Assembly: GCF_964340395.1 (NCBI RefSeq)
Contig: NC_135554.1
Span: 16,652,092-16,716,091 of the forward strand
From: Glandiceps talaboti
Taxonomy: Eukaryota; Hemichordata; Enteropneusta; Spengelidae
DNA length: 64,000 bases
Direction of reading: 5' to 3'
The translations under genes were made by a program, and so were the position numbers. Below, piece by piece: positions 27,606 through 39,700 of the stretch. Positions within the stretch are counted from its first letter, which is position 1; the number at the start of each line of letters is the position of its first letter. The notes under the pieces are model-generated. The model ran no database searches. It had not been told where the DNA came from and saw only the letters and a program-made list of their open reading frames with translations.

Positions 27606-27647
27606 TGAACACACATACACACACATATGTACGCACACATGCATGCA

Positions 27648-27706
<59 letters not shown>

Positions 27707-27950
27707 TCATGTGTGTACAGACACATAACAATCAACAATCTGCATGCACACAAAAAACAACATACATGCATGCACACTACAAGCTCTTTCTTTCACACAC
27801 ACACCCACAGATACCCCATCATACACAACAACACACATACCACACACCCACACCCCATCGTCCTCTCTCCACACACCCCATCATCACCCCCACATGCGCG
27901 TGCATGCACACACACACACATACACACACACATACACACACACACATTTT
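27606..27950. repeat. (CA)n-rich microsatellite region
   Basis: Long CA run at 27651-27705, C/A-rich low-complexity DNA, then a second CA run. Confidence 0.95.
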
Positions 27951-28074
27951 ATAGAACTATAAATGATTAAATCACTACTTCTATTCATAACCTAATTCAT
28001 TTGGTGACATTTTCAAATACACAACAAATACACTCCAAGGATTTCCCTACAAGTATAACATTTTTAACATTTCC

Positions 28075-28200
28075 CAAAATTTTTCTTCATTCAGTTGGAA
28101 AATACTCACAACCAAAGAGTTTTCTCACAACAAGTTTGTACATCACTCATACATATTTTCCTTTGTTGAAAGAAGAAGAGTATTGGTGAATAATACTTAG
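28075..28200. mobile_element. Family A remnant
   Basis: Retains TTCTTCATTCAG.TGGAAAATACTCA on the left and TTGTTGAAAGAAGAAGAGTATTGGTGAATAAT on the right, the diverged arms of the family A palindrome, with no CpG left. Confidence 0.55.
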
Positions 28201-28998
28201 AAGTAGACAAAAATGAAATGTTTGACCTGACAATACAATTATTTAGATCAATATGAGCTTGAATGAGACAAATTCTATGCAACAACATACAATGTAAGTA
28301 GTATCAATAACTTATCAAAGCATAAACACCACGGAAGCCAGGATCCCATAACTCTGTTTACTGATACAATGTTACATGGTGTAACAATGGAGTACAACTG
28401 TAAACGTTACATGATAACTTCCCCAGACATAAAACAAACTGATAAAAGCACCACCTGAACCTACATCAGAGAAACCCCCTGTTGTTTTTTGTATCAGTTG
28501 TATTGTCGGTTTTACATAATTTTGTCATGATGACATTTTTCCTTTATGATAGCTCACTTCATTCAAGCAAATGCACCGGTGTTTTTCCACAGGTTGTAAC
28601 TGATGTGATTATTGCCCAATTATTTCACTTTGATGTGCATTGTCTAATGCGCTGTTACTATACATGTAGTATGGATTCCTAATTTTCCAAGTATTCTTAC
28701 CTCACAAGGTGTGACCTTTTTAAGATTTTACAATTAGCCTTTTTAACCTGATTGTTGACAGGGAAATTACGTGCAGACGTACATCAAAATAAAGTTCATT
28801 TTTGCTGAAACCTTGCAATATATTATAAAACAGAGATGTACAACATTATGACTTCTTTGAAGAACCAAAGAATTCTTGATACATTTTGTCATCATCCCCT
28901 TGATTTTATCTTTCAGGGTTGTTGATGATAAACCTAGATATTTTCTAGTTGAAAATTTTGCAATTATGCAGTTTTCAACTACTTTTCAAAGACTAAGG
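28201..28998. other. No gene recognised
   Basis: Possible but unconvincing splice-bounded frames on both strands; see rejected items. Confidence 0.4.
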
Positions 28999-29143
28999 TT
29001 TAATACTGAGCCCTGTGAATGAATGAATGAATGAATGAATGAAAAATGAATGAATGAATGAATGAATGAAAAATGAATGAATGAATGAATGAATGAATGA
29101 ATGAATGAATGAATGAATGAATGTATGAATGAATGAATGAATG
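28999..29143. repeat. (GAAT)n microsatellite
   Basis: GAATGAAT units. It is followed by GAAATTTATTTCACCAGATG, which in reverse looks like the AAATAAATTTC(ATTC)n 3' tail of a retroposon on the minus strand. Confidence 0.9.
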
Positions 29144-29618
29144 AAATTTATTTCACCAGATGACAAAAATAAGCAACACTTTCAAAGAAACGTATGATAC
29201 AAATTTAGAAAATGAATACAAAAGAAATGCACAATTGTATTCTGACGCGGACCATGAAAAGAGTTCAGTGGAACTAGTCTTGTCCATGGCCTGTACATTT
29301 TTTCTACATTTCAAATCGACAATGGGACGCAGAAGAAAAGTGAATCAAAAGTACACACGGCACACACATTGTTTATGCACAAAGAGGCATTTTAGTCACT
29401 CCTTATCTTTGTGTTTTTGATTTCAATCAAAATAAGCAAAAATAAGGCTAACAAATATTCCAAGTTTACAGTATGTCAGCATACCCCTTAAACACTAAAG
29501 CCACAACTATCCAGTAAAAAATTGACCACTCATAAAGTTCATTCTATATTATGTCAACTGTTTTTCCAACATGGCTGCCTTCTATGAACTACAAAGTGGT
29601 TGAAAGGTGTTTTGACAT
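29144..29618. other. No gene recognised
   Basis: The frame at 29160-29420 may be the body of the retroposon whose tail is the (GAAT)n tract; no recognisable protein. Confidence 0.35.
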
Positions 29619-29992
29619 AAGGCCTAAAAAAATTTGTTTGGTTCTGGTTACCCAACCCCACCTAGTTTTTCACTGCCGACCCTAACCTTTTTTTTACGTA
29701 TTTGAGAGAAAAAATAAATAAAATTGTGAAAATTGTGAAGTCTCGCCAGAAATGGTGAATGTGGAATCTGACATCAACTTAAAAAGACAATATAAAACTG
29801 TTCTTCCAATCTGTAAGGGCTATACATCTGATGGGAAGAAACCAATAACACAGAGACCATTTGGAAAACAAGGGAAAACATAACTACCTGAACTAGACAC
29901 TCAGATAGGAAAAAAAATATATCATAAAATAAAATAAAAAATCTACCTACCCTACCTACTCTAAAATTGAGCATAATTTTTTTTAGGCCTAA
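29619..29992. mobile_element. Family B MITE-like element, copy 2
   Basis: Terminal inverted repeats AGGCCTAAAAAAATT and AATTTTTTTTAGGCCT flank an interior shared with 19463-19845. Confidence 0.85.
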
Positions 29993-31770
29993 GAACATTG
30001 ACAGAGCTTCAGAAACAAAACTAAGCCAATACTATTTAGGTGATGTTGGAGCAACACAAATCCAGAAGTTAGTGGGTTTGCCATGTAATGGATAAGACTA
30101 GTAAAGACAACAGTTGCTATACATTGGGCTCAATTTTCTAAGATCTCTCTCTCTCCACGTATGGTCAAATGGACAAATCCTATTGAAAATCTAGCTAAAT
30201 CTCCTGCTGGGGAAAGGGTGAACAGCGTATATGTCAGGAGTAATCTACCACACACTTACAGGCGGTTGTAATTGGTGACTTCATTCAGTTTATGTATATT
30301 AAAACACAGTATAACAGGAATGGACTCCAGTTTAACTTAACTCAAGTATCTGAGACACCTATTTACTTAAGTTTTGACAGTCAAGTCATTACAACACCGT
30401 AAACCGCAGGCCTCTACGGCACCGTTCAAAAAACATACCCGCCAAGAGGCGTTGGAATGGGGCATTACAACTGTACATATATACCAATAAAATTGCCTTG
30501 GCTCAATGTGAAATGCCAAGGAAAACCAAGGAATCATCCTTCAGGAAAAATTGCGCTTACGGAATTATGGAAACTGATGATTTGTGAGAAATGTTTAATT
30601 CATCAGTTTACACAACATCGATAATAAAACAAATTAATTAAATGTATTAGGATTACAGCTTTTCATTTTTGTATGCTTTTTTTAAAATCACTTTTGTGTC
30701 GTTTTATACTGTGGTTGAAGACTACAATGATATAGATAGAGTAAAACATGTTGAAACATTTATGAAATGACTGAAATATTAATAAAATTGACTCTAACTT
30801 TGTCTGGTGCCCTTTCAGACTTAAGACATGAGACAAAGAGAAAATGATGTGAAAGACATCATGTTTTAAAAAGCCTTTTCAAATGTCTATCCCTGGTGAA
30901 GAAAACATACTTTCCCATAGGAAGCATGCGGATTACTAGACTCAGACAAAGGATAGGGGAAAATAGCATTGGCAGGGCTGGCGTTGGATTGAGCCTGGAG
31001 GTGATGTGTGTTAATAGGAGTGTCATTCATTTGTTGTTAGCTGGAGTACCATGTGAGTCTTAGCTTAGGGCATCTGTAAACAGCCTCCATTGCGTAGACA
31101 CTGACATTGATTGAACAAGGCTACCACAGTGTTGGCAAAATATACAAATTATTGTTACACAACGTTTTACATTAACTACAGCAACTAACCCATGCATGAT
31201 GTCCTACTTACAGACCTTACATTTTCATATTTTGCACAGTTTCATTTTTTTATTCTTTCTAAACTGAACAATATCACACGTAGAAATATAACCGTACACA
31301 ACCACGGACAAAGAGTTTGAGGGGTTTCCAAATTGCAGGCAGACATCCTTTCTTAACTTAACAACACAACATTGTATGCAGATCTGAACAATGCAAAAGG
31401 AAGCCTCAATCAACAACTTTAACTGTGTTGCCAATTTTCTTTGTTAATTACACAAAATTAGACAAATAAGTACAAATGATGCTTTTTGGATCCATTGATA
31501 TATCATCTTTTATGTGTAAAATAGGTTTATAGTTTGGTATTTATGTATTCATAATGTTTATAATGTGTAATACCAATATTCAGACATTGTACATGTTAAT
31601 TAGGGTTCAATAATATCCAAAAGCAGTACAAAAACAGGTTGAAATTGCAATGTCATTCAGGGCGCTGATTTTTGGGTGCAAACCCAAGCATCAATTTGAT
31701 TTGATTTATCATGTATATACATGTATACTGTTACAAAATATATGTGTTTACCCATAGGTCATGAAATACT
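29993..31770. other. CpG-poor spacer or intron, no exon recognised
   Basis: Read on both strands; no ZNG1-like or other coding segment recognised. Confidence 0.4.
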
Positions 31771-31968
31771 GTTTACAGCATACGATATTATGAGTCAGTT
31801 ACTGTATCTAACACAACGGGTTTTTAAAAAAAAATGTTTACAGCATATGATATCATGAGTAACTTATTGTATGTAACAAAACAGGTTTTTAAAAAAAAAT
31901 ATTTACAGCATACGGTATTATGAGTAACTTATTGTATGTAAGACAACAGGTTTTTTTTAAAAAATGTT
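31771..31968. repeat. 65-bp tandem repeat, 3 units
   Basis: Units contain TTTACAGCATA, ATTATGAGT, ACTTATTGTATGTAA and ACAGG followed by a T/A homopolymer. Confidence 0.9.
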
Positions 31969-32999
31969 CCAGTTGCTGTGAGTACAGTTTTAATGTATTG
32001 TTTTCAATTATACTGTATCAATACTTCTATCAGAGGACAGACATAATGGATGTCTGAATTAAACTCTGAAAACCAAAGTTTTTATTATGACAAGAAGAGT
32101 AATAGTCAGGTACAAAAGACAGCAAAATACTAATTTGAAATGAAATCCAGAAATATAATTGAAACTGTTTCATGTTGTTCATGTTTCATGTTGCATCTAA
32201 TTAAATTAGATGCAATCCAATCTCTATTCTCGACACTGACTGGCCGTCATGGGAAAAAAAATCTATTATTTCATGTAATGTACACATTTTCAGGAAGTTT
32301 ACATACAGTACATGGGCTCTGTGAAATTGTCTTTAGTTTCATCAAGTTTGACAATACATAATTGGTCATCATTTTTGTTATCACCTTTCATTTGCTAAAT
32401 ACAGATATCCAAAGTACTACTACTAGTACCACTACTGGTAATCGATATAGGGGTAATTTTTGTACAGATACAAGGAGCACACCAGTTGTGGTGAGCACAA
32501 ATAGAAAAAATAAGTCCTTTGTATTTGCATGAACATTAGTATCAACTAAACTGTAACATTTCTGATAGCACCTGGTGTTAACAATGAAAATTCACTTTGC
32601 TATCACATTGTTCCCAGCATTCCATTTATTGTGATAGAGGGCGCTAGACTAAAAAAGAATACAATGTTTAGCTGTTCATTTCGACAATAGGGGGCGCTAT
32701 ACACTCAAACGGGAACTGCATTCTCTGGGGCATATGTCTCACTATTTAGTCGAATCCATTTACTCTAAAATTACCCACTAAACAAAATATTTTCAGTATA
32801 CTTTGATTAAATCATTTTAACACTTTCTTTACCTAAAAAACTGCATAGGTTTCATAGTTTGACCATTACATATACAATCAACCCTAACTCATCCGCCATT
32901 GTTTCAACTCAATTCCGGTTAACCATAGACAGTAGAGGGACACAGGACATTTTCCAGTCAACAGGACAGTTTCTACACAATGAAAGTGTCAGTAAACTT
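31969..32999. other. CpG-poor region with palindrome and GGGCGC sites
   Basis: Holds the 25-bp palindrome at 32191-32215 and two RGGGCGCTA motifs near 32638-32700. No exon recognised. Confidence 0.4.
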
Positions 33000-35332
33000 G
33001 TTAACCATCAATGAAACTGTCCACAATCTTGTTAACCATCAATGAAACTGTCCACAATCTTGTTAACCATCAATGAAACTGTCCACAATCTTGTTAACCA
33101 TCACTGAAACTGTCAGCAAACTTGTTAACCATCAATGAAACTGTCCACAATCTAATTAACCATCAATGAAACTGTCCACAATCTTGTTAACCATCAATGC
33201 AACTGTCTGCAATCTTGCTAACTATCAATGAAACTGTCCACAAGCTTGCTAACTATCAATGCAACTGTCCACAATCTTGCTAACTATCAATGACACTGTC
33301 CGCAATCCTGTTAACTATCAATGAAACTGTCCACAATCTTGCTAACTATCAATGAAACTGTCCACAATCTAATTAACCATCAATGAAACTGTCCACAATC
33401 TTGTTAACCATCAATGCAACTGTCTGCAATCTTGCTAACTATCAATGAAACTGTCCACAATCTTGCTAACTATCAATGCAACTGTCTGCAATCTTGCTAA
33501 CTATCAATGAAACTGTCCACAATCTTGCTAACTATCAATGCAACTGTCCACAATCTTGCTAACTATCACTGACACTGTCCACAATCTTGTTAACTATCAA
33601 TGAAACTGTCCACAATCTAATTAACCATCAATGAAACTGTCCACAATCTAATTAACCATCAATGAAACTGTCCACAATCTAATTAACCATCAATGAAACT
33701 GTCCACAATCTAATTAACCATCAATGAAACTGTCCACAATCTTGCTAACTATCAATGAAACTGTCCACAATCTTGCTAACTATCAATGAAACTGTCCACA
33801 ATCTAATTAACCATCAATGAAACTGTCCACAATCTTGTTAACCATCAATGCAACTGTCTGCAATCTTGCTAACTATCAATGAAACTGTCTGCAATCTTGC
33901 TAACTATCAATGCAACTGTCCACAATCTTGTTAACCATCAATGAAACTGTCCACAATCTAATTAACCATCAATGAAACTGTCCACAATCTAATTAACCAT
34001 CAATGAAACTGTCCACAATCTTGCTAACTATCAATGAAACTGTCCACAATCTTGTTAACCATCAATGAAACTGTCCACAATCTTGCTAACTATCAATGAA
34101 ACTGTCCACAATCTTGCTAACCATCAATGAAACTGTCCACAATCTTGCTAACTATCAATGAAACTGTCCACAATCTTGCTAACTATCAATGAAACTGTCC
34201 ACAATCTTGCTAACTATCAATGAAACTGTCAACAATCTTGTTAGCCATCAATGAAACTGTCAACAATCTTGTTAGCCATCAATGAAACTGTCTGCAATCT
34301 TGCTAACTATCAATGAAACTGTCCACAATCTTGTTAACCATCAATGAAACTGTCCACAATTTTGTTAACTATCAATGAAACTGTCCACAATCTTGCTAAC
34401 TATCAATGAAACTGTCTGCAATCTTGCTAACTATCAATGAAACTGTCCACAATCTTGTTAACCATCAATGAAACTGTCTGCAATCTTGCTAACTATCAAT
34501 GAAACTGTCCACAATTTTGTTAACTATCAATGAAACTGTCCACAATCTTGCTAACTATCAATGAAACTGTCCACAATCTTGCTAACCATCACTGAAACTG
34601 TCCACAATCTTGCTAACTATCAATGAAACTGTCCACAATCTTGCTAACTATCAATGAAACTGTCCACAATCTTGCTAACTATCAATGAAACTGTCCACAA
34701 TCTTGCTAACCATCACTGAAACTGTCCACAATCTTGCTAACCATCAATGAAACTGTCTGCAATCTTGCTAACTATCAATGAAACTGTCCACAATTTTGTT
34801 AACTATCAATGAAACTGTCCACAATCTTGCTAACCATCAATGAAACTGTCCTCAATCTTGCTAACTATCAATGAAACTGTCCACAATCTTGCTAACTATC
34901 AATGAAACTGTCCACAATCTTGCTAACCATCACTGAAACTGTCCACAATCTTGCTAACTATCAATGAAACTGTCCACAATCTTGCTAACTATCAATGAAA
35001 CTGTCCACAATCTTGCTAACTATCAATGAAACTGTCCACAATCTTGCTAACTATCAATGAAACTGTCCACAATCTTGCTAACCATCAATGAAACTGTCCA
35101 CAATCTTGCTAACTATCAATGAAACTGTCCACAATCTTGCTAACCATCACTGAAACTGTCCGCAATCCTGTTAACTATCACTGAAACTGTCCACAATCTT
35201 GTTAACTATCAATGAAACTGTCCACAATCTAATTAACCATCAATGAAACTGTCCACAATCTAATTAACCATCACTGAAACTGTCCACAATCTTGTTAACT
35301 ATCAATGAAACTGTCCACAATCTTGCTAACTA
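33000..35332. repeat. 31-bp minisatellite, about 75 copies
   Basis: Unit: CAATGAAACTGTCCACAATC plus TTGCTAACTAT, with recurring variants at CCACAA/CTGCAA/CCGCAA and TTGTTAACCAT/TTGCTAACTAT/TAATTAACCAT. The array is bounded by AACAGGACA (32960-32968) and its inverse TGTCCTGTT (35342-35350). Confidence 0.97.
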
Positions 35333-35630
35333 CCCCAAAAGTGTCCTGTTAAATCCATCAAATAGGCAAGGGTACATACTATATCAGTTATAATCTACAT
35401 TTTCAGATAGAGTTTTCCAACAAATACTCAAAATGTTGTACAAGTATCAGCATCTTTACCAGTTTATACACAAGCCCCAGGACTCAGGCTGTTTTTTTTA
35501 TAGTAGTAAAAGGTATATGCGGACAGAGGTAACACTATAGCACACACACAAGATTAGTTTCTCATTAATTTAGGTATGTAAGTTTGTAACATAATTGTAA
35601 ACTGATATGGTTAAACTATATTCTTAAAGG

Positions 35631-35892
35631 GGAATGCCACACTCCAGGAAATAAAGGTACATTCTTTGGGTCTGGAGAGTCATTTCATGATTTCACTTCA
35701 TATAAATTTCAAACAATTACTAAGGAAGACCACATTGAAACTCAATGGCACTTTCATTGTACTAGCAGTGGTCCACTTTTGCCTCATGGGACTTGGCAGA
35801 CATGCATATTTACTAGATGAACAATGAATATGAATGACTCCTGGCTGCTTATTTCCTTTAGATATTCAGTATTTGTCATCAGTGTGGCAGTT
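35631..35892 (+). mobile_element. Family C MITE-like element, copy 1
   Basis: Starts GGAATGCCACACTCCAGGAA and ends AGTGTGGCAG. Interior markers TCTGGAGAGTCATTTCATGA and CAGACATG.ATATT are shared, in opposite orientation, with 50208-50478. Confidence 0.75.
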
Positions 35893-36414
35893 ATTTGTGT
35901 TCAGAAGTCCCTGATGAAGCAGACTTTAATGCGAAACTGAGTCGAATGTTTACAGATGTGTTTGTACTCATTTATTGCAGATGTATACAGATACACACAC
36001 ATTGTATCCTTTGGCTATGGAATTTACCGCGAAAAAAAAAAAGTGTGAACAGATTGGTCCGGTGATGGCTTGGACTAAAGTCTGTCTCAGCCAAATTACT
36101 CGTGTGAGAGTATTTCATTCAGACCTGGTCCCAGCTAACGACCAGTTAACTGTGTGAAACATTCACACATCTGGTCTTTAATACACAGGGTGCATTACTT
36201 GAAATAGCATATCCATCTCATATCCATCTCCACTCAAAAAAGTAGACTCTTGCTTTGAATGTGTTTCCGTTTCATATTCATTGTGTGTGATCATGAATAT
36301 ATGTAGTTAGCACCTTGCTAAGTCATGGTTGCCTTGTTGGAGCCCAAGAACGGCAACTTAGCAAGGGTCCACTGTAATTGCAAAATGAATGCAAAGGAAT
36401 GGTAAACAATGACA
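35893..36414. other. No exon recognised left of ZNG1 exon 12
   Basis: An AATAAA on the minus strand near 35947 would be a possible polyadenylation signal if the candidate terminal exon at 36415-36486 is used. Confidence 0.3.
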
Positions 36415-36486
36415 TCACAAGTGGTATGGGATGGAAAACATACCCAATCTATGATGCGATGTCCGGGTTTCTCTTGAATCTACCAG
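36415..36486 (-). other. Possible alternative terminal exon of ZNG1
   Basis: On the minus strand a TTTACAG acceptor at 36487 opens a frame in the phase required by exon 12. It encodes LVDSRETRTSHHRLGMFSIP and YHL, then TGA. It would close the protein at 332 residues without the usual ending. It does not resemble the known C-terminus, so it is either a truncating isoform or chance. Confidence 0.25.
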
Positions 36487-36658
36487 CTGTAAATCCTCTG
36501 TTTTTGGCTAGCTTAGAGCAAATTTGGACATGGGCCTAGATTTAGACTGGGATTACTTTTCAATGGAACCATGCCGGGGTGCAGTTTCTTCATAGTCAGC
36601 ACATACTGACTAGTACGTAAAAGTTCTTAATAGTTAACAAGACTTATATGACACTGAC

Positions 36659-36724
36659 CTTTAACCTTAATATCTCCATTTTTCGGCCTTCTGAGTTTAC
36701 AATATTTTTCTCCCACAGAAGATT
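36659..36724 (-). CDS. ZNG1: ZNG1 coding exon 12 (last exon identified)
   Basis: Acceptor TTGCAG, donor AAG|GTCAGT. Encodes [20 protein letters not shown] and LK, aligning with [22 protein letters not shown]. Human continues GLVSIKDKSQ; no matching exon was found to the left. Confidence 0.92.
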
Positions 36725-39700
36725 CTGCAACACAAAAGATTTTCAAATATAGACCTCTCCCCTACATTAGTACCACCTGATATTTCATGTGAAAGGGCTT
36801 GTTGCCACATACTCATTTTAATATCTTCAGAATTAAAGAACTTCTCCGACTGAGCTTCGTTGGCTGCACCTGTGTACACTTATTGGTAAACATTGGAGAC
36901 CCTCCAAAGTCTATAATTATCACAGTCTACCAGGCTTATAAATTTGCAAAAAGGTAGTCTTTGGGAACTAGCTGATCAACATCTTAAAACTGCAAAAAGT
37001 TTTCATGACAAAAAATAAACACAGTAGGTTCACATACAGACATTTGAGAGAACATCGAACAGCATGGATGAAAATCATCTTACATAGAACATAAAAACTA
37101 TCAAATGTACCAAAGGTTCGGCCATTTTGGATTTAAATGTATCAGAATTGACGATAGTTCAATCACTTACCTGTAAGAATACATCTAATTTAGAAGTTTC
37201 TATGTCTCCTTTGATGTCAAAGGTCACTGTCGTCACACTCTGTCACAATGAATCGAAAAAAAGGGGTGATAAGACATGAATGATAAACATAAAAATGACA
37301 AATTATTTTGCTAAATTTTCCTTATTACTTAAATATTAAAAATAATATTTAAAAAATTAAAAAATCATCTGCATGTGTCTCTGCCTCTCCTTTTCCTCCT
37401 TCTTTATCTTCTTGTTATTGGATTCCTGGTAATAAGCCCTTTCCCAGCTTCTCTACACAATTGGTATGTTCTCAGCCCCCTACTTTAATAACTTCCATCA
37501 CGAAAGAAACGCTCTGTTTGTGAACAAGTGTTGCTGCTGCTGCCATGACTGTAGATGGTGTCAACAGTCCAGACACTTCCTCATTGCCAGAGAGGGTGCT
37601 GCTTCACACAATATTAAAGGTGGGTGAAAATAAAACTATTTTTTCATTTTGATGTCGGAGCTGAAAATTTGGGTCAGTCTGGTAATGAGGATCAAAACAA
37701 AAATTGGGTCACCCTTACAAGATTGAGTGGGGGGGGGGGGGGGGGGTAGATATGAGGATGTGAGGATCAAAATTGAATTTCAACTGATGTGTAAAAATCC
37801 TATCTTACCCTATCTAGATGATGACTATGTGTATCACTTTGTCTGTCTCCTGAACCTTCCATTTCTCTGAAATAAAAACAACATAAACACAAATATTAAC
37901 ATATGTACAGCTTGTGTCCCTTTAATGCTCTTTCTACCAGAGGGGTATTTAGATGTTATTCCCCAATATTTTTCTCCATTCAGCCAACGAAAATAAGAGT
38001 GACCTAAGGGGGCTTTGTCACTGTGAGTCAGAGGTATTTTCCAGCTGAAGGAAGACAATGATTGGAGAATAACATAATTATACCAGCGCCTGTAATATCA
38101 AAGAAAAATGTAATGACAATTTTCAATGTTTTGACTCACATTTCAAACATAGCAGAACCAGTGATGTAGAAACACATTGTCGTGACGTAGAAGGTTGACC
38201 ATGGCATAAATCAAATTCCATATATTTTTGTTCAACTTGGCTTGTGCATGGTATCATTGTTTGTACATACACAAAAAGTACAAAGTTGGAAAAACAGGAT
38301 TAACTGATTTAAAAGTACCCTGCAGGTAATTGTGTAGATACAGTGTTTCAAATTAAAGTATGAAGGATGAACTACTGCAACATATTGATACATTACTGAA
38401 CCTGTCCTGATGCACTTGACATATATTTAGCTATAGTAGTCACAACATTGCCTACTCAGCAGCAAAGTTGAATAACACTACTAAGACTTTGATAACGCTG
38501 CCAAACGGGCACACAATATTCATCGTTGCAAATAAATCACGTCTATTGGTAGATATCATCATGGCTAAATGTACTGAGTGATGTATAAAACAGCAAACCT
38601 CGGTAACTGTAAGAAGTGCCAAATTAAAAATGTATTACGATTGAAGTTACCAGCACTGACGCACACAATTGCGACACATATTTGATCTGACCCTACCAAA
38701 TTCTGTACAAAGACACAGACTTAATACTTTGGTAATATGTCAATATGTTGCAGTAGTTTGGAAGCACTGTAATCATCATAGTGAAAACTTTGCATGATGC
38801 ATTCATTATGAAGGAAAACATAGGTGAAAATAATATACAACCCATTACACCAAAGTAAAGCATTTTCTGTATGTATCACAATCATTAATAGCATCCATAT
38901 CAAGTACAACCCATAACACCAAAGTAAAGCATTTTCTGTATGTATCACAATCATTAATAGCATCCATATCAAGTACAACCCATAACACCAAAGTAAAGCA
39001 TTTTCTGTATGTACCACAATCATTTATACCATCCATATCAAGTACAACCCATGACACCAAAGTAAAGCATTTTCTGTATGTACCGCAATAATTTATACCA
39101 TCCATATCAAGTGTAAAAGTATACTGTTTTATTTGCTAATTGACCACATTAGAAAGACCACATGCTTGGCTTGTAAATAAACCAATTGAAACAGTATACT
39201 TTTACACTTGATATGATTGCTATAAATGAGTGTAACACATAGAGAAAGTGCTTTACTTCAGTGTTACCTGTTGTTATTTGAATGCTATAAATGAGTGTAA
39301 CACATAGAGAAAGTGCTTTACTTCAGTGTTACTCATTGTAACATGAATGCTATAAATGAGTGTAACACATAGAGAAAGTGCTTTACTTCAGTGTTACTGA
39401 TTGTAATATGAATGCTATAAATGAGTGTAGCACATAGAGAAAGTGCTTTACTTCAGAGTTACTCCTTGTAATATGAATGCTATAAATGAGTGTAGCACAT
39501 AGAGAAAGTGCTTTACTTCAGTGTTACTGATTGTAATATGAATGCTATAAATGAGTGTAGCACATAGAGAAAGTGCTTCACTTCAGTGTTACCATTGTAC
39601 CATGAAAGTCCCAGAATATTTGTCTAGATCAATGATTCATGTCGATGGCTCACTTATTTTTTTCATTAAATATGTGCCACTTTTGTATAGACGTAAATCA

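Noticed and set aside
28701-28770. Minus-strand splice-bounded frame considered for ZNG1 exon 13
   Set aside because: It encodes a Lys-rich stretch with no resemblance to the expected GLVSI..HELYD block.
28916-29028. Plus-strand frame after TTTATCTTTCAG
   Set aside because: Good acceptor look, but the peptide is unrecognisable, has no donor and ends at the microsatellite.
33000-35332. CRISPR-like appearance of regular ~31-bp repeats
   Set aside because: The repeats are directly contiguous with no unique spacers, and the context is an animal gene.
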